A DNA stretch of 64,000 nt from Sorex araneus (Eukaryota; Chordata; Mammalia; Eulipotyphla; Soricidae): the NCBI RefSeq assembly GCF_027595985.1, contig NC_073313.1, positions 86,410,899-86,474,898 on the forward strand, written 5' to 3'. A program made the translations under genes and the position numbers. The number at the start of each line of letters is the position of its first letter. The stretch's first letter is position 1. The notes under the pieces were generated by a model. That model saw only the letters and a list, made by a program, of their open reading frames with translations, searched no databases and was not told where the DNA came from. This document shows positions 51,055-63,798 of the stretch, piece after piece.

Positions 51055-51985
51055 AAAGAAATATTACTTTTCCTACCACAGAGACTGGCCCACATCCAAA
51101 AAACAAAGGCAACCAGTTTTGGCGCAGATGTGGGAGAAAGGGACTCTCCTTCACTGCTGGTGGGAATGCTGACTGGTTTGGCCCTTTTGAAAAACAATAT
51201 GAATGATTCTCAAAAAATTAGAAATTGAGCTCACATTTGACCCAGAAATACCACTCCTGGGAATATATCCTGGAGAGGCAAAAAGGTGTAGTAGAACTGA
51301 CATCAGCATTTGTATGTTCATTGCAGCACTGTTTACAATAGCCAAAATCTGGAAAAAACCAGAGTGCCCAAACACAGATGACTGGTTAAAGAAACTTTGG
51401 TACATCTACACAGTGGAATTCTATGCACCTGTTAGAAAAGATGAAGTCATGAACTTTGCACATAAGTGAATCAGCATGGAAAGTATCATGTTGAGTGAAA
51501 TGAGTCAGAAAGAAATAAACAGACATAGAAAGATCACATGCATATGTGGAATATAAAGTAGCAGAATGGGACACTAACACCCAAGAATAGTAGAGATAAG
51601 AACCAAGAGGTCTGCCCCACAGCTTGGAAACTGGCCTCACATGCTGGCGGGAAAGGCAGCAGAGATAGAGAAGGGAACACCTAGTAGAGAATGTTGGGAG
51701 AACCCACTCGGGTTGAAAGCTGTGTACCAAAGGTAGACTATACACTGAACATGATGGCCACCAATACCTCAATTGCGAACTACAACATCCAACAGAGAGA
51801 AAACAAAAGAAAATGCCCTGCCACAGAGGCAGGGTGGGGTGGTGGGGGTTGGGGTGGTGGTGGTGGGAGGGATACTGGGAATATTGGTGGAGGAGAATGG
51901 GCACTGGTGGAGGGACGTAAACCAAATGCAAACATGAAAGTTCATAAGTTTGTAACTGTACCTCACGGTGATTCAAAAAGAAATA
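51055..51985 (+). mobile_element. L1 3' end (ORF2 C-terminus and 3' UTR)
   Basis: Homologous to 57580-58500 but more decayed. The ORF2 end reads with stops and shifts (for example an LLIGIYP-like segment near 51255). The 3' UTR contains 'cactggtggaggga' and ends 'tcacggtgattc'. Confidence 0.85.
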
Positions 51986-52257
51986 CTACTATTCCTGAGT
52001 TTAAGCACACAGTGTTTATATAAGGGAAAAATATGTTTTCAGATACACACTTTAAAGTATTAAGGGGCACTGTTGATACAATCTACTCTCAAGTGGCTTA
52101 GAAAAATAATGTGTGGGTGTGTGCAGATAGAAAATAAAGATGATAAACGTAATATGGCAAAATGTTCTTCAACTAGTCCTTAAAATTTTCTGAAATTTTG
52201 AAAATGCAGAAAACAAACCTTTCAAAGTGGTCTGACAAGTATGCCCCCCCAAAAAAA

Positions 52258-52660
52258 GGTGTGGCCAGAGAGAGTGTGTGTAAGGGAGAGAGAAATAGAG
52301 AGAGAGTAAGGCACTTAACTTGCACACTCTCAACCAGGGTTCGATTCCAGGCACCTTCTCTGGTCCTCCAAACCCCACCAGGACTAATCCTTAAGTCAGG
52401 ACCATAAGTAAGCCGTGAGCAGCACTGGATGTGATCTAAAAAAAACTCCAAAATTAAAATGAAATTCTGCACTTTTATAAAAGTTGATAAAAAAAGTATT
52501 TCAAGGTCAGAGCAATAATATAGCAAGTATGGTTCTTGCTCTACACACAGCTGAACTGGGTTCAATCCCTGGTATCACATATTATCTGCTCAATCCCTGT
52601 CAGGAGTGATCCCTGAGCACAGAGCCAAGAGTAAAACCTGAGCACTGTTGGGTCCTAAAT
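52258..52660 (+). mobile_element. Two diverged SOR SINEs (52258-52455, 52503-52660)
   Basis: The first has a GA-rich expansion in its head. Confidence 0.75.
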
Positions 52661-52796
52661 TTTTAAAAACCATAAAAATAGTATTTCAAACTGAGTGACA
52701 AAAGACACACTTATTAAAAAAATGCACACATTTTACTTGGCCTATTGAGCACCTTCAGCTTTCTGTGCTGGGTCTGTTTTTAGCATCTCCATTTAA

Positions 52797-53255
52797 AAAA
52801 ATTTATTAGTGTGTCACCGTGAGGTACAGTTACAAACTTATGAACTTTCATGCTTGCATTTCAGTCATACAGTGATCATTTACATCCCTCCACCAGTGCC
52901 CATTCTCCTTCACCAATGTTCCCAGTATCTCTCCCAACACTCCAGCTCCAACCTCCACCACCCCACCCTGCCTCTGCAGCAGGGCATTCCCTTTTGTTCA
53001 CTTTGCTTTTGGGTGTTGGAGTTTGCAATAGAGGTTTTGAGTGCCCATCATGTTCATTCTATAGTCTACTTTCGGCACGCATCTTTCAACCCAAGTGGGT
53101 CATCCCAACTTCCTCTACTAAGTGTTCCCTTCTCAGCTGCCTTTTCCCCCAGCATGTGAGGCCAGTTTCCAAGCTGTGGGGCAGACCTCCTGGTTCTTAT
53201 CTCTACTACTCTTGGGTGTTAGTCTCCCATTCTGTTACTTTATATTCCACAGATG
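52797..53255 (-). mobile_element. L1 3' end, 3' half of a chimeric retrocopy
   Basis: Minus-strand L1 3' UTR starting from the post-ORF2 word 'tgtggaatataaag' and ending in a short A-run at the left. It is joined without spacer to HMGN-like coding sequence at 53256. A 264-codon frame on the plus strand across it is an artefact. Confidence 0.85.
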
Positions 53256-53590
<335 letters not shown>

Positions 53591-53597
53591 TTCGCTT

Positions 53598-54233
53598 GTT
53601 TGGGAGTCACATCTAGTGATGTGTGGAGGCTACTCCCTGCTTAGTTTGCTATTAGTGTTGCTGTGGGGAACTTGTGATTCCTAGGACAACACCTGAGGCT
53701 TCTGCATGCCCTTTGCATTATCTCCCAGGTCATAGAATAGTTTATTCAAGGCCATTGTCAATGTTTAATAGTATATGCTATATTCTGTTGTTGATTTAGA
53801 AGAGTAATTGGCATATCTCAAATACTATTTTTTTTTTTGCTTTTTGGGTCACACCCAGCAATGCTCAGGGACTACTCATGGCTTTGCACTCAGGAATTAC
53901 TCTTGGTGGTGCTTGGGGACCATATGGGTTGCCAGGGATTGAACCCGGGTCAGCCACGTGCAAGGCAAATGCCCTACCCGCTGTACTATGGCTCTGGCCC
54001 CTCAAATACTAAATTTTTGTCAGAAATCTAGTTTGTGAATATTTTCTTTTACTCTGTAGGCTGCCATTTGTTTGTTTTTGAGCCATGTCTGCTGGTGTTC
54101 AAGACTTACTCCTGGCTCTGTGCTCAAGAATCACTTCTGGCAGTGCTCAGGGGACCATACTCAGTGATGGGGATCAAACACGGGGGGCCACATGTAAGAT
54201 AAGTGCTGTACCTGCTATACTGTCTGGCTCCAC
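53598..54233 (-). mobile_element. Three SOR SINEs
   Basis: 53598-53735 is degenerate. 53828-54000 is well preserved with 'ctcaaatact' at 53817 and 54001. 54068-54233 is diverged. Confidence 0.83.
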
Positions 54234-54497
54234 AGCGTTGCCTTTTCACATACTTGATAGTGAATTTAGAGGCAGTAAAGTTTTTTATTTTATTGTACTC
54301 TAATTAGTCTCTTTATTCTTTGGTTGCTTGTGGTTTTGCTATCAAATTAAGAATTCATTACCCAGACCTTTTACAGTGCTGGTAAGAATGTAAAATGTTG
54401 CAGCCAATATGGAAAACATGCAACACCTCATAAAATTAAATATATGACCTAATAATTCCATTCCTGGGTATATACTAAAGAGAATTAAAAACATGTC

Positions 54498-54745
54498 GTT
54501 GACTGTAGCTGTGGGGCCTCAGCTTACAGCCCACTCTTCAGTGCAAGAAGATAAAATCTAGACACTAACATGCTCTATCTTTGCCCCAAGCACTGCCTGT
54601 GACCTCTGAGCTCAACACCCTCTGCCCACAGGATGCCTGAAATTCCAGAGCCTGAGACCACCATGCTGCCAGACAGTGGAGGAGGGGGTATCTTGGTTTG
54701 CCCAGTTTCAATAAAGTTGTTGATCAAGTACAAAAGACCATTTAG
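54498..54745 (+). pseudogene. Possible retrocopy of an mRNA 3' end
   Basis: A GC-richer 240-bp segment inside the ancient L1. It ends shortly after a polyadenylation signal 'aataaa' at 54710-54715. I cannot assign a parent gene, and no poly-A tail or clear duplication remains. Confidence 0.35.
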
Positions 54746-55196
54746 AAAAAAACTTGTGCCATCAGTGGTCATAACAGTGGTTATAACATTCATAATGACC
54801 CAAAATGAAAATATCCAAATGTTCAGCTGATAAGGACATAAAGCAAAATGAAGTGTGCCCATACAATTGTATACCATACATCCATAAAAGAGAATAAAGT
54901 ACTAAAACATGAAAACAAATGAGCGAACCTTGAAAACATTGCATTGAGTGAAAGAAACCAAGCACAAAGGTCACCTTTTATATGGTCACATACATATGAA
55001 ACATCATATAAGCAAATAGAGAAACTGCAAGTTGATTAGTGATTGATTACTGTAGTGGGGAAGGGTGTAAAAGCGTATGATAAAATGAAGTGTCCAGACT
55101 TTTTGATTAAATGACAGAAATGTTGTAAAATTGACTGGGATAATGGTCGTATATATTTAGTGATAGTAATAAAACATTTGAACTTTTAGCTTTTAT

Positions 55197-55372
55197 TGGT
55201 TTTTTTTGGCTTTTTGGCTCACACCCGGCGATGCACAGGGGTTACTCCTGGCTCTGCACTCAGGAATTACCCCTGATAGTGCTCAGGGGACCATATGGGA
55301 TGCTGGGAATAGAACCCGGGTCGGCCGCATGCAAGGCAAACGCCCTCCCCACTGTGCTATCGCTCCAGTCCC
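55197..55372 (-). mobile_element. SOR SINE with 16-bp target duplication
   Basis: 'gaacttttagctttta' stands on both sides (about 55180 and 55376). It is full length with box B intact. Confidence 0.93.
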
Positions 55373-55499
55373 CAAGAACTTTTAGCTTTTAATGTATGAA
55401 CTGTGAATTATATTTCAATAAAGCTGTTCAGGAAAAATAATAGCATTGCTATTAGCATTGGGAATTTGAGACTAAAATTAAGAAAATCTTGCATTTAAA

Positions 55500-56030
55500 A
55501 TTGCATCAAGCAGGAAGGGCACTTGCCTTTCCCTTGGCCTACCTGGGTTCAATCCCTGACATCCCATATGGCCACTAAGCCTGCCAGAAGTGATCGCTGA
55601 GCACAAAGCCAGGAGTAATCTTTGAGCAATGCCAAGTGTGGCTCAAATACCAAAGAAAAAATGAAAAATGAAAATGAAAAATATTTAGGGATAGATCTAA
55701 CTATAATAGTCTTGGGGATGGAGAGATACAGTGGGTAGGGTGTTTGCCTTGCATATGGCCACCCCGGGTTCAATCTCTGGTAGCCCATATGATCCCCCGA
55801 GCACCACCAGGAGTGATACCTGAGTGCAGAGCCAGGAGTAACCCCTGAGCTCTTCTGGATGTGCCCCTTCCTAAATCTAAGACTGTAATTTGAAGCGACT
55901 AGGGAGATAAGTCAAATGGCTGGAGCACATGCCTTGCATGCATGAGGCAGTGAATTTTATCTCTGGCACAATGTGCTCCATGCCCTCCACACACACCCCC
56001 AAGCAATACTGGGTATAGCCTGGTGGCATT
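55500..56030 (+). mobile_element. Three diverged SOR SINEs
   Basis: 55500-55665, 55711-55869 and 55893-56030, all plus-strand. Confidence 0.78.
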
Positions 56031-56194
56031 TGAGTACCTCTGGGCCAGAGCTGTGACGCATCACTGGGTCCAAGTACTGAATAATCAGGCCTGTACAGTT
56101 GCATAGCCAGGCTAAGGGTCATTAGTAGTGGCCCTCAGATTTGTATACTGAAAAATTAAAAATACTGTTAAAAATTTAAAGACCTCATAGGTGA

Positions 56195-58570
56195 TCTGAG
56201 ATCGGGCACAAGACAAGGATGCCCACTCTCACCACTCCTCTTCAATATAGTACTGGAAGTACTTGCGATAGCTATTAGACAAGAAAAAGAGATTAAGGGC
56301 ATCCAGATAGGAAGGGAAGAAATCAAACTCTCACTATTTGCAGACGACATGATACTATATCTAGAGAAGCCTAAAACCTCTACTAAGAAACTCTTAGAAG
56401 CAATAGACTTATACAGTAAAGTTGCAGGCTACAAAATCAATACCCAAAAATCCATGGCCTTCATATATGCAAACAATGAGGCAGAGGAAAGGGACATGAA
56501 AAAAGCAATCCCATTCACAATCGTGCCCCAGAAAATCAAGTACCTCGGAATCAGCTTAACCAAGGAAGTAAAAGACCTTTACAAAGAAAACTACAAAACG
56601 CTACTCCATGAAATCAAAGAGGACATGAGGAAATGGAAACATATACCCTGCTCGTGGATAGGGAGAATCAATGTTGTCAAAATGGCAATACTCCCTAAAG
56701 CATTATACAGATTCAATGCGATCCCTATAAGTATACCCATGACATTCTTCAAAGAAATGGATCAAGCAATCCTAAAATTCATATGGAATAACAAACGTCC
56801 AAGGATAGCTAAAACAATTCTTGGGAAAAAGATGATGGGAGGCATCACCCTCCCCAACCTCAATCTTTACTACAAAGCAGTAACAATTAAAACAGCATGG
56901 TACTGGAACAAAGGCAGAGCAGTAGACCAATGGAACAGGGTGGAATATCCCTACACACAACCCCAAATGTATGATCATCTAATCTTTGATAAGGGAGCAA
57001 GAGATGTGAAGTGGAGCAAGGAAAGCCTCTTTAACAAATGGTGCTGGCACAACTGGACAACCACATGCAAAAAAATGGGTTTAGACCTTGACCTGACACC
57101 ATGCACAAAAGTCAGATCAAAATGGATTAAAGACCTCAACATTAGACCACAAACCATAAGGTACATTGAAGACAAGGTCGGCGAAACCCTCCACGATATT
57201 GAAGATAAAGGTATCTTCAAAGGTGACACGGAACTAAGCAATCTAGTAAAAACAGAGATAAACAAATGGGACTACATTAAACTAAAAAGCTTCTGCACCG
57301 CAAGAGATACAGTGACCAGAATCCAAAGACTATCCACAGAATGGGAAAGGATATTTACACAATACCCATCAGATAAGGGGTTGATATCAATGGTATATAA
57401 AGCACTGGTTGAACTCTACAAGAAGAAAACATCCAACCCCATCAAAAAATGGGGCGAAGAAATGAACAGAAACTTTACCAAGGAAGAAATACGAATGGCC
57501 AAAAGGCACATGAAAAAGTGCTCTGCATCACTAATCATCAGAGAGATGCAGATCAAAACAACCATGAGATACCACCTCACACCACAGAGACTGGCACACA
57601 TCCAAAAGAACAAAAGCAACCGCTGTTGGAGAGGATGTGGGGAGAAAGGGACCCTTCTACACTGCTGGTGGGAATGCCGGCTAGTTCAGCCCTTTTGGAA
57701 AACAGTATGGACGATTCTCAGAAAACTAGAGGTTGAGCTCCCATTTGACCCAGCAATACCACTGCTGGGAATATATCCCAGAGAGTCAAAAAAGTACAAT
57801 CGAAACAACATCTGCACATGTATGTTCATCGCAGCACTGTTTACAATAGCCAGAATCTGGAAAAAACCCGAATGCCCCAAAACGGATGACTGGTTGAGGA
57901 AACTTTGGTACATCTATACAATGGAATACTATGCAGCTGTTAGAAAAAAGGAAGTCAAGAATTTTGTAGTTAAGTGGATGGGCATGAAAAGTTTCATGCT
58001 GAGTGAAATGAGTCAGAAAGAGAGAGACAGACATAGAAAGACTGCACTCATCTATGGTATATAGAATATCAGAGTGGGAGACTAATACCCAAGAACTGTA
58101 GAAATAAGTACCAGGAGGTTGACCCCATGGCTTCGCGGCTGGCCTCACGTTCCGGGGAAAGGGCAACTCAGAGAAGCGATCACCAACTACATTGTAGTTG
58201 AAGGCCATGTGGGGGAAGGGAGTTGCGGGCCGAATGAGGGTTAGAGACTGAGCACAGCGGCCACTCAACACCTTTATTGCAAACCACAACAGCTAATTAG
58301 AGAGAGAGAACAGAAGGGAATGCCCTGCCACAGTGGCAGGGTGGGGTGGGGGGGAGATGGGAGTGGGGAGGGTGGGAGGGACGCCGGGTTTACGGGTGGT
58401 GGAGAATGGGCACTGGTGTAGGGATGGGTTCCCGAACTTTGTATGAGGGAAGTATAAGCACAAAAGTGTATAAATCTGTAACTGTACCCTCACGGTGATT
58501 CTCTAATTAAAAATAAATAAATTATTAAAAAAAATAAAAAAATAAAAAAATAAAAAAAATAAAAAATAAA
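56195..58570 (+). mobile_element. 5'-truncated young L1 with 18-bp target duplication
   Basis: The flanks 'taaagacctcataggtga' at 56177-56194 and 58571-58588 are identical. The element starts inside the ORF2 reverse-transcriptase domain and runs through an open ORF2 end, a 3' UTR (58065-58520) and an AAAT/A-rich tail. Its 3' UTR matches the L1 fragment at 16573-17009, so both come from a recently active subfamily. Confidence 0.96.
56196..58064 (+). pseudogene. L1 ORF2 C-terminal half, open frame
   Basis: About 622 codons without a stop. The catalytic FADD of the reverse transcriptase is encoded at 56337-56348. The C-terminal cysteine motif C-x3-C-x7-H-x4-C is intact, in the segment around 57625-57690. 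The endonuclease domain and the N-terminal half of the reverse transcriptase are absent, so it cannot retrotranspose by itself. Neither a start codon context nor a promoter is expected. The intact frame reflects youth, not selection. Confidence 0.92.
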
Positions 58571-58738
58571 TAAAGACCTCATAGGTGAAAAGACTTTCCA
58601 AGTTCCAAGAACTATAAGTCCTAACATTAAGATACAATAGGTCTTAAATTGATTTACAAATTGAATGTAAGACCAGTAAAGAATAAAAAACCTGTTTTTT
58701 TTCAGAAATGGAAAAACTGATCATGAAATACTTATGGA

Positions 58739-59542
58739 AGGGCTGAAGTGATAGTATAGCAGGTAGGGCATTTGCCTTGCACGCAGGCAACCCGGGTTCG
58801 ATTCCCAGCATCCCATATGGTCCCTCGAGCACCGCCAGTATTATCTTCTGAGTGCAGAGCCAGGAATAATCCCTGAGCATCACCAGGTGTGACCCTAAAA
58901 GCAAAAAAAAATGTTTATGGAACTGCAAAGGACCCTACATATCTAACATAAAACTTGAAAATGACTGGGCCAGAGAGACAGTACCTGGGTAAGGACCTCG
59001 CATGTGGTTGACCTTGGCCTCATGTTTGGCATAGCATATAGTCCCCTGAACACCGAGCCAGGAGTAAGCCCTGAGCACTGCCAGGTGTGGTTTAATTCCT
59101 CTTTCCTAATCCCACAAAGGAAGAACAATGTAGGAAGACTCACATTTCCCCATCTCATAACCTACTACAGGACCAGGGACATAGCACAGGGATTAAGCTC
59201 TTGCTTTGCATGCAACTGACCCTGGTTTGATCCCTAGCACTGTATGTGGCCACCTGAGCACTGTCAGGAGTAGTGTTTGAGCACAGGGACAGGAGTAAGC
59301 CCGGAGAACTGCTGGGTTTGACCTCAAGAGACTACTACTAATGTACAGTAGTTAAAATAATGTTGTCTTGGCTCGAGAGATAGAACAGTGGATAGGCTGC
59401 TTGCCTTGCAAGCAGCTGACTAGGGTTTGATTTCCAACACCCTTCATGATCCTGAGCCCCATCAAGTGATCCATGAGCACTGACTCAGGAGTAATCCCAG
59501 AGCACCACTGAGTGTGGCACAAACACAAAAACCAAATAAAAT
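58739..59542 (+). mobile_element. Four SOR SINEs
   Basis: 58739-58907 is well preserved, with 'aaatacttatgga'/'aaatgtttatgga' flanks. 58963-59115, 59169-59330 and 59370-59542 are more diverged. All are plus-strand. Confidence 0.83.
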
Positions 59543-59649
59543 AATATGGTGTGGCCATATGGACAGAATATGTATATGTATTTATATCGATGCATAAGTA
59601 TGCATATATATACCCATACACACATAGATGTAATATACAATGAGAGTTC

Positions 59650-60170
59650 AGAATTAATATTTGACAATTCAATAGAGAACTAGAATCTTCACATGAATTA
59701 TCTTATACTATATACAAAAATTAACTCAGAATGGACCACAGACCTTATTTTAAGACCTAAAACTTGGAATGTTTTTAGAATAAAGCAGATATAGAAGTTT
59801 TGATTTTGAATTATTCAAGTTTCTCAAGTAAGACACTAAAAGCACAGTCCAAAAGAGGAAAAATAAAAGCCATACCATCAATATTAAAAATGATTGTTCC
59901 TCAAGATAAACTACTAATAAAGTGAAAAGATTACCCAGAAAAATGGATAAAATATTTACAAATCATATATTTAATAAGACCCTAGAATGCAGAATATAAT
60001 AAAAACAACTTTCTAAATGCAATAAAAAAGTTTAAAATTGGGTAAGACATTTGAAGAGACATTCTCCCTAAATGGCTAATAAACACATGAATAGGTGTTA
60101 AATTCCATTTTAATGTAAATTAGAACTACAATGAGATGTCACTTCACACCAATTTCTTAAAATCAAATAT
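59650..60170 (+). mobile_element. Ancient L1 ORF2 fragment
   Basis: It carries decayed ORF2 text ('aatggaccacagacc', 'gaagagacattctcc', 'aatgagatgtcacttcacacc'), with many stops. Confidence 0.72.
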
Positions 60171-60736
60171 ATAATCATTGTCACAGTCTGTTCAGGTAAC
60201 AAACAACTGACATTGATTTCTTACTTCTAAAGTTTGGGAAGTGCACGATTAAGTTGCCAGCTAATTTGTGTTCCTGGTAAGAGCTCTCTTTTTAATTTAC
60301 AGACAGCTGCTCCCTGGCTGTATCACGTGGCAGAAAAGGAAAAAGATCTCTCTCCCATCCTTTGTTCAAGGACTCTAATCCCATCACTGAGGCTATACTT
60401 ATGACCTCCTTTAAACCTAATTACTCCCTAAAGACTCCATATCCTGATACTGATGTAGGCAGGTAGATTAGGGGAAGCCCTCCCCCCCTCCCCACATACA
60501 CATACATCATAGCAATGAAAATTCTGGAAAATAATAAAGCTGCAAGTCTGACTCACCATATAGAGACAGAAAACAAGACCTGAAATGACCTTCTCCAGCT
60601 AGCCCAGACCAGAGAAGGCTGGACTCGCCCTCCAAGAGAAGATCCAGCCAGAACAAAGGTCAAGAAAAGGAGTTTTCAAGAAGCGCCATTGGCTACTCCT
60701 AACTCTACCCCCTTAGCAACAACCCTAGCAATGGAC

Positions 60737-60910
60737 TCTCTTGTTTTGCTTTATGGGTCACAACTGGCAATGCACAGGGATTCATCCTGGCTCTGCACTC
60801 AGGAATTAACCCTGACGGTGCTCAGTGGACCATATGGGATGTTGGGAATCCAACCCAGGTTGACCGCGTGCAAGGCTAACGCCCTACCCACTGTGCTATT
60901 GCTCCAGTCC
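60737..60910 (-). mobile_element. SOR SINE inside the LTR-type element
   Basis: A full-length minus copy ending 'ctattgctccagtcccgg'. It separates the U3-like repeats from the TATA-like region. Confidence 0.9.
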
Positions 60911-60969
60911 CGGACGCTTATCTCGCTAAAAAGCCCCACACCACACGGTGGCGGCTTGGAAAAACCCAA

Positions 60970-60993
60970 GCTTATAAAAGGTGGCTTTTATAA
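60970..60993. repeat. TATA-containing hairpin in the LTR-type element
   Basis: 'cttataaaag' and 'cttttataag' are perfect complements around 'gtgg'. A second overlapping hairpin pairs 'ggtggct' with 'agccacc'. Confidence 0.85.
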
Positions 60994-61771
60994 GCCACCT
61001 TGAGCAAAGGAAGGGCGCCCATATGCTGCCCAAGCCCATGTGCTGCTTGGGCCCACATGGCCAAGCACATGTGGCGCCCGCATCTCCCTCTTGAGATGTG
61101 TACTTTCATGCTTTTATATTTAATGATGGGGTGTGTGTATGGGACTCTCTCTGCCTTTGGAGATGCCTGTGGTCTCTCTTGGATGTTATTCTCTCTCACA
61201 CATTCCCTCCCTCCTCCCCCTTTCTGAAAGCCTCCAAATAAAATCTGTTTTACTTCACTGTTCTTCTACTCCTGAAATGCTTTGCTGTGAGGTGAGACAA
61301 GAACCCGATAAATGCTGGGTAAGGCCTAGGACTGACTTTCCTTTCCAGCAAAGAGCAAATCTTCGCTCCAACCTGAATCCGTGGTGGGGTTGTGGGGATA
61401 TAGGATAAAGGGTGGTGGGGCTCAAACCAAGCGGACATCAGGTGCAGGTTGACAGCCACATCGTGGGGCTGTTGGGGCTCTGGCCTGTGCCACGCAGGGG
61501 CTCATTGCAGACTATATCAGTCCTAGACTTCCCAGATGGTCCTGGGGTGGCAGAGGCAGATCTGGAGAAAGAGACTGGCTCTCTCCTCCCCACTTCACAT
61601 AAGCCTCACAGAAGCCGCCTATTTCATAATTGGTGGGTCAGGCAGGAGTTGGCAGTGAAGAACCCCACAAGGAAAGATTCTCCCTTGCAAATCTCTAGGG
61701 TATGGGGTAGGAATGCAATAATCTCTGTGTGAGTGTGTGTGTGCATGTCTATGACCTGGCACTCTTTTTTA

Positions 61772-62157
61772 ATTTTGTTTTTTGGATCGCACCCAGCGAT
61801 GCTCAGTGGTTACTCTTGGCTCCGCACTCAGGAATCACTCCTGGCGGTGCTCGGGGGACCATATGGGATGCTAGGATCGAACCACAAACCGGGTCGGCCA
61901 CGTGCAAGGCAAACACCCTACTCGCTGTACTATCACTCAGGCCCCGACCTGGGGACTCTTAAAAGTACCTTAAAAGTTACAAAACCTGGGGCCGGAGCGA
62001 TAGCACAGCGGGTAGGGCATTTTCCTTGCACGCGGCCGACCTGGTTTGATCCCTGGCATCCCATATGGTTCCCCCAAGCACCACCAGGAGTAATTCCTGA
62101 GTGCAAAGCCAGGAGTAACCCCTGAGCATCGCTGGGTGTGAGCCAAAAAGCAAAATA
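61772..62157. mobile_element. Two SOR SINEs (61772-61945 -, 61988-62157 +)
   Basis: A head-to-head arrangement 40 bases apart. The plus copy is young, with 'aaaagttacaaa' at 61971 and 62158. Confidence 0.9.
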
Positions 62158-62159
62158 AA

Positions 62160-62548
62160 AAGTTACAAAGCCCTCATGGGCTGCCTGAGATTCCACAGAG
62201 GACATACAGCCAAAGGGGCACTGGCATAGATGCCGGCCACAAATCACAACGCTGAGTCACCACAGCTAAGTCCTCCACCAGCCAGGGAGCACCTGAATGG
62301 TCCTGTAAAGAGGCTCTAGCATCACGGTTCATTATGTGAGGAATGGGAGGAAAACCCACTAGTGAAAAGATTCTGGGATAGTAAAAGCAGGAGTTCAACA
62401 ACCAAGCAGATAATCCTCTCCCCTTATCTCAGTCTAACAAGAGAAGTAGCCAGGAGGTCAATTGAAATGCTAATAAAGGAAGCAGTTTTAGCTCTAGGTG
62501 ATTTGAGGCAAGGAAAATAAAAAGGAAAAAGCAGGTTTAAAAACATGG
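62160..62548. other. Intergenic, no recognised feature
   Basis: No repeat or coding feature recognised. Confidence 0.4.
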
Positions 62549-62549
62549 A

Positions 62550-62737
62550 CTGGGTTTGAGCGATAGTGCAGCAGGTAGTTTGTTTGCCTTGCAAGCGGCC
62601 GGCCAACCCAGGTTCGATTCCCAGCATCCTATATGGTCCCCCCAGCACCACCAGTGGTAATTCCTGAGTGCAGAGCCAGGATTAATCCCTGTGCATCGCC
62701 GTGTGTGACCCAAAAAGGAAAAGGAAAAAAAAAGGAA
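62550..62737 (+). mobile_element. SOR SINE
   Basis: A full-length plus copy with an extra 'ggcc' in the head ('gcggccggccaaccc'). Confidence 0.88.
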
Positions 62738-62739
62738 GA

Positions 62740-63475
62740 ACCCTGGGAAAGAGGCAACAAGCCAGAAAGTAGGGAATGAAAGACATGGCAGGCCAGCAAG
62801 GGAGTGGACATTATAGCGAGCTAAAAAAGCCACAACTTTTTTTCCAAGTAGCAAGGTTTCTTGAAACCCAGGACATGCTAGGTCACACGCAAGCCATGGT
62901 CATGGTGGTCACTTGGGAAGGCCGCAGGGACACCTAGGGTAGACTCAGAGGCCATTGATGGAGTTTCCAAAATTCAATGATTCTCTGATTAAAGGCCAAC
63001 ATTAGAGGGGTTAGAGTCCCTTACAGAGAGGTCAATGTGAGAGATCCTGGGAACAAGATTTCGCCAAAAAACCGTCCTGTTTTAGGTTTTTTCGGTTGCT
63101 GCTGGTACTTGAGAGATGTGTGCAACTCAGCTTTGCTACCCAAAGAGTCCCCTCTGGATTGCTTATTAAAACACTGGAAGAGTTTCTAATTAGATAGTCT
63201 AAAAAAAGGAGTGTCTTCCTTAATACCACATGGCCTGAGTATAAAATAGAACAGGGCACAGCTGCTCTGCATACACTCGGGTCTAGCCTCACACACAAGT
63301 GTATCTGCAGAAAACCCAGATATGCATGACCTGTGACTGAAAACTCCAGGTTAAACAGAACCAGGAATGGGTGACTTCCCCCCATGTTCCCCTGTTTCCG
63401 GCAACTTGGCAGCCATGCCTACAAGCCACCTCTTGCTGATGTCAGATAATCTCATCACGGATATGATCCAGAGAG
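62740..63475. other. Intergenic, no recognised feature
   Basis: Single-copy-looking sequence up to the histone pseudogene, with no splice-supported exon. Confidence 0.4.
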
Positions 63476-63479
63476 TGCC

Positions 63480-63798
63480 AGCCATGGGCGGCGTGAAGAA
63501 GCCGCACCTCTACCAGCCTGGCAGCATGGCGCTGTGTGAGATCCACCGCTACCAGAAGTCCACCGGGCTGCTCATCGCAAGCTGCTGTTCCAGCAGCTGG
63601 TGCTTGAGATTGCACAGGACTTCAAGAACAACTTGTGCTCCCAGAGCTCAGCCGTCCGTGGCACTGCAGGAGGCGTGTGATGCCTACCTGGTGGGGCTCT
63701 TCGAGGATACCAACTTTTGCACTATCCATGCCAAGCACGCCACCATTATGCCTAAGCACATCCAGAGGGTGTGCCACACCCACGGAGAGAGGCCATAA
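63480..63798 (+). pseudogene. Histone H3 processed pseudogene
   Basis: It reads [20 protein letters not shown] then RYQKS, and further on [32 protein letters not shown] and a stop after GERP. This is the H3 core from the alpha-N helix to the end. Between them the frame shifts to [15 protein letters not shown] and shifts back at the ALQEA segment, so two indels of opposite sign are present. The N-terminal tail region is degraded. The 'QSSAV' segment in the shifted frame points to a replication-type H3.1/H3.2 parent, not H3.3. Confidence 0.92.

Larger units (their letters stand above)
54370..55430 (+). mobile_element. Ancient L1, 3' part, with two insertions
   Basis: A mammalian-wide L1 ending with 'tatttcaataaagctgttc'. 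It is interrupted at 54498-54745 by an unidentified segment and at 55197-55372 by a SINE. Confidence 0.8.
60440..61620 (+). mobile_element. LTR-type element (endogenous retrovirus-like), plus
   Basis: It has a U3-like part with 'cttagcaac' repeats (about 60712), a 'ttataaaag' TATA-like word (60971-60979) within a hairpin, polyadenylation signal 'aataaa' (about 61238) and 'gggtaaggcctagg'. It is related to 45060-45640 in opposite orientation. 61380-61510 is extra relative to that copy. I see no gag, pol or env reading frame. A minus-strand SINE sits in it. Confidence 0.75.

Noticed and set aside
51386-51976. 196-codon minus-strand frame
   Set aside because: It is the reverse complement of an L1 3' end on the plus strand.
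56196-58064. Host gene from the 571-codon frame
   Set aside because: It is L1 ORF2 with the FADD motif and L1 flanks and target duplication.
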